Origin: CAYUHJ01 sp964444365
GTDB lineage: Bacteria; Planctomycetota; Planctomycetia; Gemmatales; Gemmataceae
Direction of reading: 5' to 3'
Length of the DNA stretch: 64,000 nt
Assembly: GCA_964444365.1 (NCBI GenBank)
Contig: CAYUHJ010000006.1
Span: 26,987-90,986 of the forward strand
In this document: piece after piece, positions 15,919 to 23,983 of the stretch
Layout of the letters: the number at the start of each line of letters is the position of its first letter
Position numbering within the stretch: the first letter of the stretch is position 1
Position numbers and translations under genes: made by a program
Notes under the pieces: generated by a model
What the model was told of the DNA's origin: nothing
Database searches by the model: none
What the model saw: only the letters and a program-made list of their open reading frames with translations

Positions 15919-16920
15919 TCACTTGCCCTTCCCCACCTGAATTAGCACCTTCCCCCCCTTGCCGTCCGCGGCCGCGTGGCGGACGGCTTCGCCGACCCGG
16001 TCCAGGGCGTACCCGGCCGATACCTCGGTGCGGGCGATGCCCTCCCGCATCAGGCCGCGGATCGTGCGGATCAGCCGCAGCTTCGCGAACACGGACGACT
16101 TCGCCGCCCAGTCGGACAGCCAGAACCCCTCGACGGACTTGCTCCCCGTGATGAGCACCCGCGGGTCGACGCTCGTCGGCTCGCCGGACAGGGCCCCGTA
16201 CACGATCATCCGCCCGCCCGCCCCGAGGCACCCGACGACCTGCGTCCCGGTCGCGCCGCCGACGGGGTCGATCGCGTACCTCACGCCGTCCGAGTTCGTC
16301 GCCTTCCGCACCTGCTCCGACAGCGGGCCGTCCGACTCGACGAGGACCGCGTCCGCGCCGAGTTTCTTCAACTCTTCGACCTGCTCCCGCCGGCGGACGA
16401 CGTTCACCGTGCGGAAGCCGTACTTCTTCCCGAGCCGGACCACCATCTTGCCGAGGGCACTGCCGGCCGCGGTCTGCAGCAGCCACTCACCCTTGGGCAC
16501 GGCCAGCACCTCGCGGGTGAGCAGGTACGCCGTCGCCGGGTTGACGAAGAACGTGGCGGCCTGGTCGTCCGGGATGTCGGCCGGCACCGGCACGACCTGC
16601 TTCGCCTTCGCGACGGCATACTCGGCCCAGTTCCCGGTGCGGGACCCGAGCACGACGACGCGCTTCCCCTTTCGCAACATCCCGAGCAGCCCGCCGCCGG
16701 ACGCTTCCACCACGCCGACGGCCTCGAACCCCGGCGTGGCCGGGAACGCGGGCGGCTTCAGCCCGTAGTTCCCCTGGACGTACATGAGGTCCGACGGGTT
16801 GACGGGGCTCGCCAGGATGCGGACGAGCACCTCGCCGCGGCCGGGGGTCGGGGTGGGTACGTCGCGAACAGTCAGGACGTCGGACGGCGACCCATGCCGG
16901 TCGAACACGGCAGCTTTCAC
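15919..16920 (-). CDS. Zinc-independent MDR oxidoreductase (quinone / 2-enoyl thioester reductase-like)
   Basis: A 333-residue member of the medium-chain dehydrogenase/reductase superfamily, most like NADPH:quinone reductases and mitochondrial-type 2-enoyl thioester reductases (MECR/ETR). SPVNPSDLMYVQGNYG and TPGFEAVGVVEASG lie in the GroES-like domain. FFVNPATAYLLTRE and the nucleotide-binding QTAAGSALGKMVVRLGK follow. The zinc-ligand cysteines of alcohol dehydrogenases are absent. The electron acceptor cannot be assigned. It stands alone upstream of the decayed small genes. Confidence 0.85.
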   Translation of the reverse strand: MKAAVFDRHGSPSDVLTVRDVPTPTPGRGEVLVRILASPVNPSDLMYVQGNYGLKPPAFPATPGFEAVGVVEASGGGLLGMLRKGKRVVVLGSRTGNWAEYAVAKAKQVVPVPADIPDDQAATFFVNPATAYLLTREVLAVPKGEWLLQTAAGSALGKMVVRLGKKYGFRTVNVVRRREQVEELKKLGADAVLVESDGPLSEQVRKATNSDGVRYAIDPVGGATGTQVVGCLGAGGRMIVYGALSGEPTSVDPRVLITGSKSVEGFWLSDWAAKSSVFAKLRLIRTIRGLMREGIARTEVSAGYALDRVGEAVRHAAADGKGGKVLIQVGKGK

Positions 16921-17019
16921 GCGGACCTCCGGGGCGGGCAGGGACCAGCCGTGATTCTACGAAATCCCCCGAACCCCGCCCGCCGCCGCCGCGTCCTGTG
17001 GGGTGTCCGCCACCGTTCC

Positions 17020-17091
17020 AGTGGTGTCGCCTAACGGTATGGCAGCGCTCTGTTAAAGCGCCTCATGTAGGTTCGATTCCTACCACCACTG
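17020..17091 (+). tRNA. tRNA-Asn (GTT)
   Basis: A full cloverleaf can be folded by hand: acceptor AGTGGTG pairs with CACCACT, the D-stem is GCC/GGC, the anticodon stem is GCGCT/AGCGC with loop CTGTTAA, and the T-stem is GTAGG/CCTAC with loop TTCGATT. The anticodon GTT is at 17052-17054 and the discriminator is G, as expected for Asn. CCA is not encoded. The remnant of another gene abuts its 3' end. Confidence 0.93.
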
Positions 17092-17145
17092 CTGCCGGAT
17101 CGAGGTTCCGGCCACGGGCAGGTTGAGGAAGATTTGTTTGGCCAT
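17080..17145 (-). pseudogene. Truncated 5' end of a VOC (glyoxalase/PhnB-like) gene against the tRNA
   Basis: The reading frame starts MAKQIFLNLPVAG, the usual opening of short VOC-superfamily proteins (compare MAKQIFVNLPV...). It then runs into the reverse complement of the tRNA-Asn 3' end and stops after 21 codons. A one-base slip after NLPVA gives an in-frame LDPAA, as expected in this family. Only the first ~15 codons are preserved. The gene was therefore cut at the tRNA 3' boundary by deletion or integration. Confidence 0.6.
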
Positions 17146-17270
17146 GGTTCGGAATGTTCCTTCGGTTCGCGGGAAGCGGTAGCCCTCTTTGGTCGAACGG
17201 AGGATTCGCGAATCGACAGGTTCGCGAAACAGTTCGGCGAATCGGTTACCACTTCCCTGGCGCGCTCCCA

Positions 17271-17486
17271 TTAGATTCGCACGATTGCAATAATGGCGAC
17301 AAACCCCACCACGATCGCCATTACACCACTGATTAGGAGCAGACAACTCGTCTGGGCTCCGTTGTTCATCATGTCCTCCATTACCTCCCACTTTTTGGGG
17401 CCGTTCGGGTAGATGAGGCGATTGAGTGTGAGGTAGCTACCCACCCAAGTCCCAAGCACGACGAGCAAGAAGATCAGCGTATCCAT
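17271..17486 (-). CDS. Small two-helix membrane protein
   Basis: A 71-residue protein with two strongly hydrophobic segments (TLIFLLVVLGTWVGSYLTL at ~3-21 and CLLLISGVMAIVVGFVAIIA at ~48-67) joined by a polar loop (NGPKKWEVMEDMMNNGAQTS). The gene is visibly less GC-rich than its neighbours. No family is recognised. A perfect 34-base palindrome lies just upstream, between it and the sigma factor gene. Confidence 0.6.
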   Translation of the reverse strand: MDTLIFLLVVLGTWVGSYLTLNRLIYPNGPKKWEVMEDMMNNGAQTSCLLLISGVMAIVVGFVAIIAIVRI

Positions 17487-17500
17487 AGAGTTGTTGCTTT

Positions 17501-17534
17501 GAGAGCCGCGACCGCAATTGCGGTCGCGGCTCTC
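17501..17534. repeat. Perfect 34-bp palindrome (family E, short form)
   Basis: GAGAGCCGCGACCGCAA is followed directly by its exact reverse complement. The arm sequence equals the outer arm of the long inverted repeats at 4088-4214 and 32813-32941, without their spacer. It lies 18 bases downstream of the sigma factor stop codon and upstream of the small membrane protein start. Confidence 0.9.
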
Positions 17535-17551
17535 GAAGACCTATTCACTTC

Positions 17552-18205
17552 CTACCCTTCCCCCGGCACGCTCAGTTCCGGGAACACGTCCTCCGGCAGC
17601 CCGGCGGCGCGCATGCCCTCGGTCAGCTTGCGCACGGCGGCGAAGCGGTAGTTTGCGATTTGCTGCTCGGACAGTTCCAGGAACTCCGCGACTTGCCAGT
17701 TCGCCCAGCCCTTCACGAAGAGGAGTTCGAGCACCTGGATTCGGCGGTACTCCCCCTTTTGCTTGAACCCGCGGATGATCTCCCGCAGGCCACGCGACAC
17801 GGCGGCCGCTTCGAGTTCGGTCCGCTCGTTGCCGCGGGCGATGCTCGACGCGGCGGGCTGCTTGCCGTCCGGTGCCCGGCCGAGTTGCTCCTCGTCGGAC
17901 TCGCTGCCGGTGGCGTACGGCCGTCGGCCGAGCTTGCGAAGCTGGTCCGTGACCTTGTGGGACGCGATGGTGAACAGCCACGTTTGCAGGTCGCGGTTGT
18001 CGTCGTAGTTCGTCAGCGAGTTGAGGAAGCCGATGAACGTCTCTTGCACGACGTCGTCGGAAACGGAGTGATCGCGGAGCCGACGGCGGACGTACGCCCG
18101 CAGCCGGCCCTCGTAGCGGTGAACGAGTTCCTCCCACGCCGCGGCCGACGGCGAACCCCCGTCGCGGATTTGCTGCACCAGCAGGCGGTCGGAATCGGAG
18201 GTCAT
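17552..18205 (-). CDS. ECF-type RNA polymerase sigma factor
   Basis: A 217-residue sigma-70 family protein with regions 2 and 4 only. Region 2 includes VHRYEGRLRAYVRRRLRDH, SDDVVQETFIGFLNSL and LQTWLFTIASHKVTDQLRK. Region 4 is QVAEFLELSEQQIANYRFAAVRKL. The linker carries a Ser/Gly/Glu-rich insert of about 40 residues. No anti-sigma gene is adjacent. The next gene upstream on the same strand begins beyond a palindrome, so its control may reside elsewhere, as in many planctomycete ECF groups. Confidence 0.9.
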   Translation of the reverse strand: MTSDSDRLLVQQIRDGGSPSAAAWEELVHRYEGRLRAYVRRRLRDHSVSDDVVQETFIGFLNSLTNYDDNRDLQTWLFTIASHKVTDQLRKLGRRPYATGSESDEEQLGRAPDGKQPAASSIARGNERTELEAAAVSRGLREIIRGFKQKGEYRRIQVLELLFVKGWANWQVAEFLELSEQQIANYRFAAVRKLTEGMRAAGLPEDVFPELSVPGEG

Positions 18206-18217
18206 CGCGAAATCCTG

Positions 18218-18314
18218 GGTTAGCCGCGAGGCGACGCCGAGCGCGGACGTCCCGCCCGGTGACGCATCATCCCGTGGCGTGGGGCCCGCGCTCGGCGTCG
18301 CCTCGCGGCTGACC
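18218..18314. repeat. Long inverted repeat between sigma factor and PVC cytochrome genes
   Basis: Arms of about 29 bases (left from 18218, containing GCCGCGAGGCGACGCCGAGC) match the reverse complement of the right arm ending at 18314, with a single wobble position. The spacer is about 37 bases. It could terminate the upstream PVC cytochrome gene (stop 18323), which reads into it. Confidence 0.85.
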
Positions 18315-18322
18315 GGGTGTTG

Positions 18323-21300
18323 TTACCCCTTCAACTTCGACAGGAACTCGACCAGGTCCAGGAACTCCACCGGGGCCATCGCGCCGGCCTGGCCCTCGGG
18401 CATGCTGCTCTGCTTCAGCGTGACCCGCTTGTCGATGTCGTCCACGGCGATCGTCTTCTTCTCCTTGCCGTCGAAGATCACGACGGCCTTCTTGTCCTCG
18501 CTCACGATCAGGCCGCTGACGGACTTGCCGTCGACGGTGTCGATGCGGGTCGACAGGTACTTCTGGTCGACCTCGGCGTTCGGGTCGATGATCGACTCGA
18601 CGATCTTGAACTTGGTCAACCGCTTGCCCACGTCGTCGAGCTTCGGCCCGAACTCGGCCCCGTCGGTGCCGACCTTGTGGCACGCGACGCAGTTCCGCAG
18701 GAAGACTTGCTTGCCGTTGTTGGCGTCCCCCTTCATGCCGGCGAGGGCGGTCATCGCCTTGTTGCGGAGTTCCGCCGGCTGGGGTTCGAGCGCGAGCAGG
18801 ACCGCGAGGTGCGGCACCGCCCCGGCCCCGGCCTTGGACGACGAGATGACGCCCTCGACGAGCCCCTTCGCGTGCGGGTGGGCCTTCACGAGTTCGCCCT
18901 TGAGGTACGCCCCCTGCCACGCGCCGGGGTTGGCGGCCAGGGTGCATTCCGTCAGGTACTTGACCCAGTAGTCGGACGGGCTCTTGTCGAAGGCGACGAG
19001 GGTCGCTTCCATCGCGTCCGGGGTCGGGAAGAAGCTCAGGCCGCGGATGACCTCGGCCCGGACGCGCGGGTGGTCGTCCGTCGCGGCCTTCTTCAGCATC
19101 GCCAGGGCGGTCGGGATGAACTCCCGGTCGTCGGCGGCGACGCGCACCGCCGCGGCGCGGGCCTGCGGGGTCTTCGCCTCCAGCACCTTTTGCAGCAGGT
19201 CCACGTCGTTCGCGTGGTGGCCTTGCAGCACCCACAGGGCCTCGCACCGGAGGCGGTCGTACTCCTTGTCGTTCGGGTCGAGCTTGGCCACCCACTCCTT
19301 CACGGCCGCGACCACGTCGGCGGTCGGGCGGTCGCGGAGTTCCCGGCGGGCGCGGTAGCGGGTCCGCCACTCGTACTCGCGGAACTGCTCCAGGATGTCG
19401 GGGATCGACTTCCCGAACTGCGTGACCGGCTTGACCAGCGGCTTGTCCTTCCCGACGAGCCGGTAGATGCGGCCGTGGACGTGGTCGCGGTTCGGGTCGC
19501 GCTGGGAGTACTGCATGTGGCCGATGAGCGGGTTGGCCCAGTCGCCGAACCAGAGCGCGCCGTCCGGTCCGATCTGGGGGTCGGCCGGGCGGAAGTGCTT
19601 GTCTTGCGTGCGGACCAGGTCGGCGAACCCCTTGCCGTCGGCGGCCTTCACCCGGGTGCCCTTGTAGCCGGCCCCGTCGTCTTCGATGGCGTACCGCGTC
19701 AGGCCGTTCAACTGGATGACGCAGGCGTAGGTGAACTGCTTCTGGAGGTCGTCCGGCAGGTTCCGGCTGACGAGCCACTCGTTCCCGAGGTTCGGGCGGA
19801 CGCCGTTCGGCAGGATGAAGTTCACCCCCTTGCGGCCCGAAAACTGGGCCCCGGACAGGGCGGTGTCCCACGTCTGGTTCGGGGTGGTGCCGTCGCCGAC
19901 GATGCCCTGGCCCCACTCGTCGAAGACGTAGCACCACATGTTCGCCATGCCGGGCAGGGCGAAGTGCTTGACCTTCAGCGACCGGGGGTCGATGACGTAG
20001 GCCCCGCCGCCGCCGGCGTTGCGGTACGGCCCCCACGGGGTTTCCAGCGTCGTGCTGGTGGCGATCCCTTCCAGCAGGTGCAGCCGGCCGCTCGGGCTCC
20101 ACTCGAACCCGCCCCGGTGGTGGGTGTCGTCCGTCGCCCAGCCGTCGAACAGGTGGACGACCACGTCGGCCTTGTCGTCGCCGTTGGTGTCCTTCAGCCA
20201 CAGGATGCGGGGTTGGTCCATGACGAGGACGCCGCCGTTCCAGAACTCGAACCCGGTCGGGCAGTGGAGCTTGTCGTAGAAGACGGTGGACTTGTCCGCC
20301 TTGCCGTCGCCGTCCGTGTCTTCCAGGATCACGAGCTTGTCCGACACCTTCGGGTCGCCCGGCTTCCACTGCGGGTAGCTCGGCATGCACGCGACCCAGA
20401 GCCGGCCCTTGTTGTCGAAGTTGAGCTGCACCGGCTTCGCGATTTCCGGGAACTTCGACTCGTCCGCGAACAGCTTGACTTCCGTCCCCTCGGGCACGGT
20501 CAGGGACTTGATGAGGTCTTCCGGCGGCTGGATTTTCGGCCCGCCCTGCGCGTTCTCGGAGTGGTTCTGCCGGATGCCGAACCGCGTCGGGGGGATGAAC
20601 AGTTCGCCCGTCTTGCTGTCGTCCGGCACCGGGGGGACGTCCTTCCCCTGGGCGATGTCCCACACGTACCGGTCGCGGACGGCGGCCATGTTGCGGAGCT
20701 TGATGTATTCGAGCGGGAACGTTTCCTTGTCGTAGGTCCGCCGGCCGCCGTAGACGTACCAGCCGTTGACCATGCGGTAGTCCTGCTGGCCGACCCACGC
20801 CTTGTCGACGATCGCGGCCCGGAGCTTCTCGAACTTCGCGGTTTCCAGCGTCTTGCCGGTCGGGGAACCGAACAGTTCCTTGTCCAGCGCCTCGCCGATG
20901 ACCTTGTCGCCGGCCTCGTTCGCGTGCGCGCCGTTGATCGTGAACTGCAGGCCCGGCTCCTTGCCGAAGGCGGCTTCGGTCGGGGCGTAGAGGTCCACGA
21001 ACGCGAGCTTCCGCTTCTCGGCGACGGCCTTCACGGCGGCCGCGTACAGCTTCAGGTTCGCGTTCTCGGCCTTGCCGGACGGCAGGAACTTGTCGTTGGT
21101 TTCTTCAAACGCGATCGGCGAGATCAACACGAACCGCGGCGGGGATTTGTCGTCGTCCCGCGGGTACTTCTTCGCGAACTCGTCGAGAAATGCCTCGTAG
21201 TCCGCCTTGAACTTCTCGACGCCGTCCGGCCCCTTGAACGACTCGTTGTACCCGAAGAAGCACAGGAACGTGTCCGGGTTGAAGGCGTACAGCGGGTCGT

Positions 21301-21655
21301 CGATCTTCGTGTAGTCCCCGGAGCGCTGCCGGACGGCGACCTCGTCCGCGGGGCGGGCGAAGTTGCGGACGACGAGTTCCTTGTCCGGGTAGCGCGAGTG
21401 CAGCAGCGTTTCAAAGTGGCCGAACAGGCTGAACCGTTCGCCGGTGCTGTTGCCGACGAGCGCGATGCGTTCGCCCTTGACGAGTTCGAGCGGCAGCTTG
21501 CTGTCCGGCAGGGCGGGCTTCTTCGGCCGCGGCGCGGGCTTCAGCATCGCGTCCGAGCCCGGCGGGCCGGACTTCGGCGGGTCGGACTTCTGGGAGTACG
21601 CGAGGCCGGCCGTGGCAACGGCCGCCAGCAAGAGGGCGAGGCGAGAGAGGGACAT
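18323..21655 (-). CDS. PVC-type heme-binding CxxCH protein with GDSL-like N-terminal domain
   Basis: An 1110-residue exported protein (signal peptide MSLSRLALLLAAVATAGLAYS). Residues ~45-310 look like an SGNH/GDSL hydrolase (ALVGNSTGERFSLFG, FLCFFGYNES, INGAHANEAG). Residues ~350-700 form the PVC-specific beta-propeller/dehydrogenase-like domain (NKGRLWVACMPSYPQWKPGD, ILEDTDGDGKADKSTVF). HEAT-like helices follow, and a cytochrome c domain near the C-terminus carries NCVACHKVG (CxxCH, ~993). Such proteins are greatly expanded in planctomycetes and are thought to act in periplasmic sugar oxidation or degradation. The substrate is not indicated. Confidence 0.9.
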   Translation of the reverse strand: MSLSRLALLLAAVATAGLAYSQKSDPPKSGPPGSDAMLKPAPRPKKPALPDSKLPLELVKGERIALVGNSTGERFSLFGHFETLLHSRYPDKELVVRNFARPADEVAVRQRSGDYTKIDDPLYAFNPDTFLCFFGYNESFKGPDGVEKFKADYEAFLDEFAKKYPRDDDKSPPRFVLISPIAFEETNDKFLPSGKAENANLKLYAAAVKAVAEKRKLAFVDLYAPTEAAFGKEPGLQFTINGAHANEAGDKVIGEALDKELFGSPTGKTLETAKFEKLRAAIVDKAWVGQQDYRMVNGWYVYGGRRTYDKETFPLEYIKLRNMAAVRDRYVWDIAQGKDVPPVPDDSKTGELFIPPTRFGIRQNHSENAQGGPKIQPPEDLIKSLTVPEGTEVKLFADESKFPEIAKPVQLNFDNKGRLWVACMPSYPQWKPGDPKVSDKLVILEDTDGDGKADKSTVFYDKLHCPTGFEFWNGGVLVMDQPRILWLKDTNGDDKADVVVHLFDGWATDDTHHRGGFEWSPSGRLHLLEGIATSTTLETPWGPYRNAGGGGAYVIDPRSLKVKHFALPGMANMWCYVFDEWGQGIVGDGTTPNQTWDTALSGAQFSGRKGVNFILPNGVRPNLGNEWLVSRNLPDDLQKQFTYACVIQLNGLTRYAIEDDGAGYKGTRVKAADGKGFADLVRTQDKHFRPADPQIGPDGALWFGDWANPLIGHMQYSQRDPNRDHVHGRIYRLVGKDKPLVKPVTQFGKSIPDILEQFREYEWRTRYRARRELRDRPTADVVAAVKEWVAKLDPNDKEYDRLRCEALWVLQGHHANDVDLLQKVLEAKTPQARAAAVRVAADDREFIPTALAMLKKAATDDHPRVRAEVIRGLSFFPTPDAMEATLVAFDKSPSDYWVKYLTECTLAANPGAWQGAYLKGELVKAHPHAKGLVEGVISSSKAGAGAVPHLAVLLALEPQPAELRNKAMTALAGMKGDANNGKQVFLRNCVACHKVGTDGAEFGPKLDDVGKRLTKFKIVESIIDPNAEVDQKYLSTRIDTVDGKSVSGLIVSEDKKAVVIFDGKEKKTIAVDDIDKRVTLKQSSMPEGQAGAMAPVEFLDLVEFLSKLKG

Positions 21656-21776
21656 TCGGGCAAGCTCCGGCAGCAGGGAACGTGGGAACGGGGCAGGAAT
21701 GAGTGGATTGTACCGGGAAACCGGCGGAAAGGTTAGTCGCTCCCACAGGGGAGAGCGTGGCTGGAGGTGCGAAAGG

Positions 21777-22454
21777 CTAGGGTTTGCGACGGCCGCTCTT
21801 GGGAGGCTGCTTTGCAGTCTTCATTACCTTCGGACCCTGACGGTTGAAGTCGCCGCTGTAGCCGGCGTTCGGCACCTCGCGGACCTCTTCGATGATGAGT
21901 TGACAAATCCGCATTCCCGGAACGAGAACGATTGGGAGAGGGCCGATGTTCCAGATCTCCAGCCGGAGCTCTGATCCGTGCTCGTTCTCATCGTTAACAT
22001 TGAAGCCGAAGCCTGCATGGATGGTTGGTGCAGTGACGTGGACACCAAGCCCCATTCGACCGAGACTGCTTTTGCCCTCGACCCGTGCACAGAGGCGTGA
22101 GATTTCCGGGATGTAGATTTTCTCGCGTGTCCACCCAAGTATGAAGTGAGCCGGGCCGCTCGTGCGATCCGACCAGAACGACGGCGGCAGCGGGTATCCC
22201 TCCGACGGGATCCGCACCTGTCGCGTGTGGTCCTTCTCGACCTTCGAGAACTTGAATCCTTCCGCCCCCGGACAGAAGCGGTGGTCGGTCTGACCCAAGC
22301 CCTTGTCCGGCTCCGGGAACTCCCACCGGTCCAGCGTGTCGCCCAACGTCAGGTCGAGCGATGTCGCCGAGTACGCAGCCGCACCGGGGCGGGGACTGAT
22401 GATAATCATCCCGAGTTCGATTGCACGGTCGACTTCTCGGTCGCAAAGAATCAT
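21777..22454 (-). CDS. dCTP deaminase-like protein
   Basis: A 225-residue trimeric dUTPase/dCTP deaminase fold protein. The key block is RVEGKSSLGRMGLGVHVTAPTIHAGF, with the phosphate-binding SSLGR and the HVTAP..HAGF strand. LRLEIWN holds the glutamate position used for deamination. The enzyme would convert dCTP to dUTP for thymidylate synthesis. It is longer than typical Dcd, with an insert (FCPGAEGFKFSKVEKD) and a basic tail. Codon GC content is lower than in neighbouring genes. The start overlaps the upstream small gene by four bases. Confidence 0.82.
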   Translation of the reverse strand: MILCDREVDRAIELGMIIISPRPGAAAYSATSLDLTLGDTLDRWEFPEPDKGLGQTDHRFCPGAEGFKFSKVEKDHTRQVRIPSEGYPLPPSFWSDRTSGPAHFILGWTREKIYIPEISRLCARVEGKSSLGRMGLGVHVTAPTIHAGFGFNVNDENEHGSELRLEIWNIGPLPIVLVPGMRICQLIIEEVREVPNAGYSGDFNRQGPKVMKTAKQPPKSGRRKP

Positions 22455-22738
22455 GCCACAGTCACCTGGTCCGGAGCCTTTGAATCCTTCACATGTTCCT
22501 CGCTCAACCAGACGCGATTCGCACCCGAGTCAGCTTCGACCGGGAGTTGAACCAGGAACAACCCTTGCTCGTCGTCCCTCGCCACGACTCGCACGCCCAA
22601 AACGTAGCCGTCTTTCCGCTTGAACAGGAAGCGGTCTTCGATCGTCAAGTATTCCGTGTTGCCCTCGGCGCTCTCGATCCCCAAGGTTGTGAAGTTGGGA
22701 CGCGGACCTTCCGACATTTCGCAGTACACGATTTTCAT
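22451..22738 (-). CDS. Small hypothetical protein coupled to the dCTP deaminase gene
   Basis: A protein of about 95 residues with no recognised family, seemingly mostly beta (TEYLTIEDRFLFKRKDGYVL, GLFLVQLPVEADSG). Three consecutive ATGs lie at 22744, 22741 and 22738. A GAGGGA sequence sits about six bases before the last, so 22738 was chosen. The stop overlaps the deaminase start (ATGA), so the two are translationally coupled. It could be a partner or regulator of the deaminase. Confidence 0.6.
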   Translation of the reverse strand: MKIVYCEMSEGPRPNFTTLGIESAEGNTEYLTIEDRFLFKRKDGYVLGVRVVARDDEQGLFLVQLPVEADSGANRVWLSEEHVKDSKAPDQVTVA

Positions 22739-23207
22739 CATCATTCCCTCACACACCGGTCACCCGGCATTCACTCAGGTTGTATCCCGATCGGATCGCA
22801 GTCAAACGAAAATCGGGACAGATGCCATACTGGACGAAATATTAGCATACGCCAGTACATAACGGTAGCACCGTTGCGGGGGCAGCGGAGACGAGTGGTT
22901 TGGCAACTGGTGTGCCACGGTGTAGCAACTCAAGGCAAGCACATAGTTTGCAAGCAGTTGCGAGTCGCGACGGTGACACAGATTCATCGGGATTGAAACA
23001 AATTCATCCCGAATCGCACAGCAAAGGAAAAATTTGCACACATTCTGTGAGCTCGTCTACCTTTTCAGCTCAGGCAGTTCACTTCTCAAAAAATCCGAAT
23101 CGGTCCAATGTCGGATGAAGCATCGCCTCGGGCGAACGCCGCTCCGGGGGCGAAGACGAGATGAGAGACCATCTCCTTCACTCTAACCGCTCAATCGGGC
23201 GGGCATA
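22739..23207. other. Gene-poor, AT-richer intergenic stretch
   Basis: About 470 bases with distinctly lower GC than the rest of the window and no convincing reading frame on either strand. No repeat family, tRNA or clear hairpin was recognised. It probably contains the promoter of the small gene/deaminase pair near its left end. Otherwise nothing can be assigned. Confidence 0.5.
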
Positions 23208-23903
23208 TCAGAACTTCGCCCAGAGTTCGTCGAACTTCCGCTGGAACACGGCGATCAGCCGCGGGTCGCCGGTGTCGACGACGTTCTCCTCGTTGTCGTT
23301 CGCCGCGCCGCGGGTCCAGTTGTAGCTGCCGTTGAGCAGGCGGACCCCGTCGAAGATCGCGAACTTGTGGTGCATGTGGTACGGCGTGCGGTCCACCTTC
23401 AGCGGCACGCCGGCGCGTTCGATCTGCTCCACGTCCGACCCCGCGTCGAACGCCTTTTCGTTGTCCGTGAGCACCCGCACCTTCACGCCGCGGCGGTGGG
23501 CGTCGAGCAAACTGCGGGTGATGCGGTCGTCCGTGATCGTGAAGACGCACACGTCCGCGGTTCGTTTCGCGGCGGCGAAGCGGTGGGTGATCTGCCGCAG
23601 GCACGTCTCGCCGGGGCTGAAGAACGCCTCGTCCGGGGCCGCGTCCGCCGCGGGCCGGGTCAGGGCGGCGACGCCGTCGACCGCCTTCAGCACGCCCTCG
23701 AGCCACGCCAGCACCCGGCGGGCCGCGTCGTCGGTGGCCGCCTCCCGCGCCACGGCGAACGCCCGGCTCCGGGCCACGGCGCGGTCCTGGTCGGAGTCGA
23801 TCTGCTTCAGCGCGAAGCCGGTGAGCAGCTGCTGCTCGCTGCCGCTGAGCTTGTGGTCGGCGAACGTCTGCCGCAGCAGCGCGTCGAATTCGGCGGGGTT
23901 CAT
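23208..23903 (-). CDS. Phospholipase D-like domain protein (single HKD)
   Basis: A 231-residue protein. The N-terminal ~95 residues are helical (TFADHKLSGSEQQLLTGFAL). The C-terminal half is a single PLD-like domain with HMHHKFAIFDG and LNGSYNWTRGAANDNEEN, the HxK and downstream Asn/Glu expected of the family. Single-HKD proteins act as dimers on phosphodiester bonds in lipids or nucleic acids. TITDDRITRSLLDAHRRGVK resembles nuclease-type members. No signal peptide is present, so it is probably cytoplasmic. ATG 23903 is chosen because upstream sequence is repeat DNA. Confidence 0.85.
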   Translation of the reverse strand: MNPAEFDALLRQTFADHKLSGSEQQLLTGFALKQIDSDQDRAVARSRAFAVAREAATDDAARRVLAWLEGVLKAVDGVAALTRPAADAAPDEAFFSPGETCLRQITHRFAAAKRTADVCVFTITDDRITRSLLDAHRRGVKVRVLTDNEKAFDAGSDVEQIERAGVPLKVDRTPYHMHHKFAIFDGVRLLNGSYNWTRGAANDNEENVVDTGDPRLIAVFQRKFDELWAKF

Positions 23904-23983
23904 GGAAGGATTCCGGGTGGGGGAAGGACCTGTGCGGAAGACCGATTCGCGTTGATTCATCACCACTGTCGGAACGAGTTTCC

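Noticed and set aside
15919..16920. Zinc alcohol dehydrogenase
   Set aside because: The zinc-ligand cysteine/histidine motifs are missing; the pattern is that of quinone or enoyl-thioester reductases.
17031..17252. A 73-residue minus-strand gene overlapping the tRNA
   Set aside because: Ser/Arg-rich composition without a domain; it is an alternative frame of the VOC remnant and tRNA.
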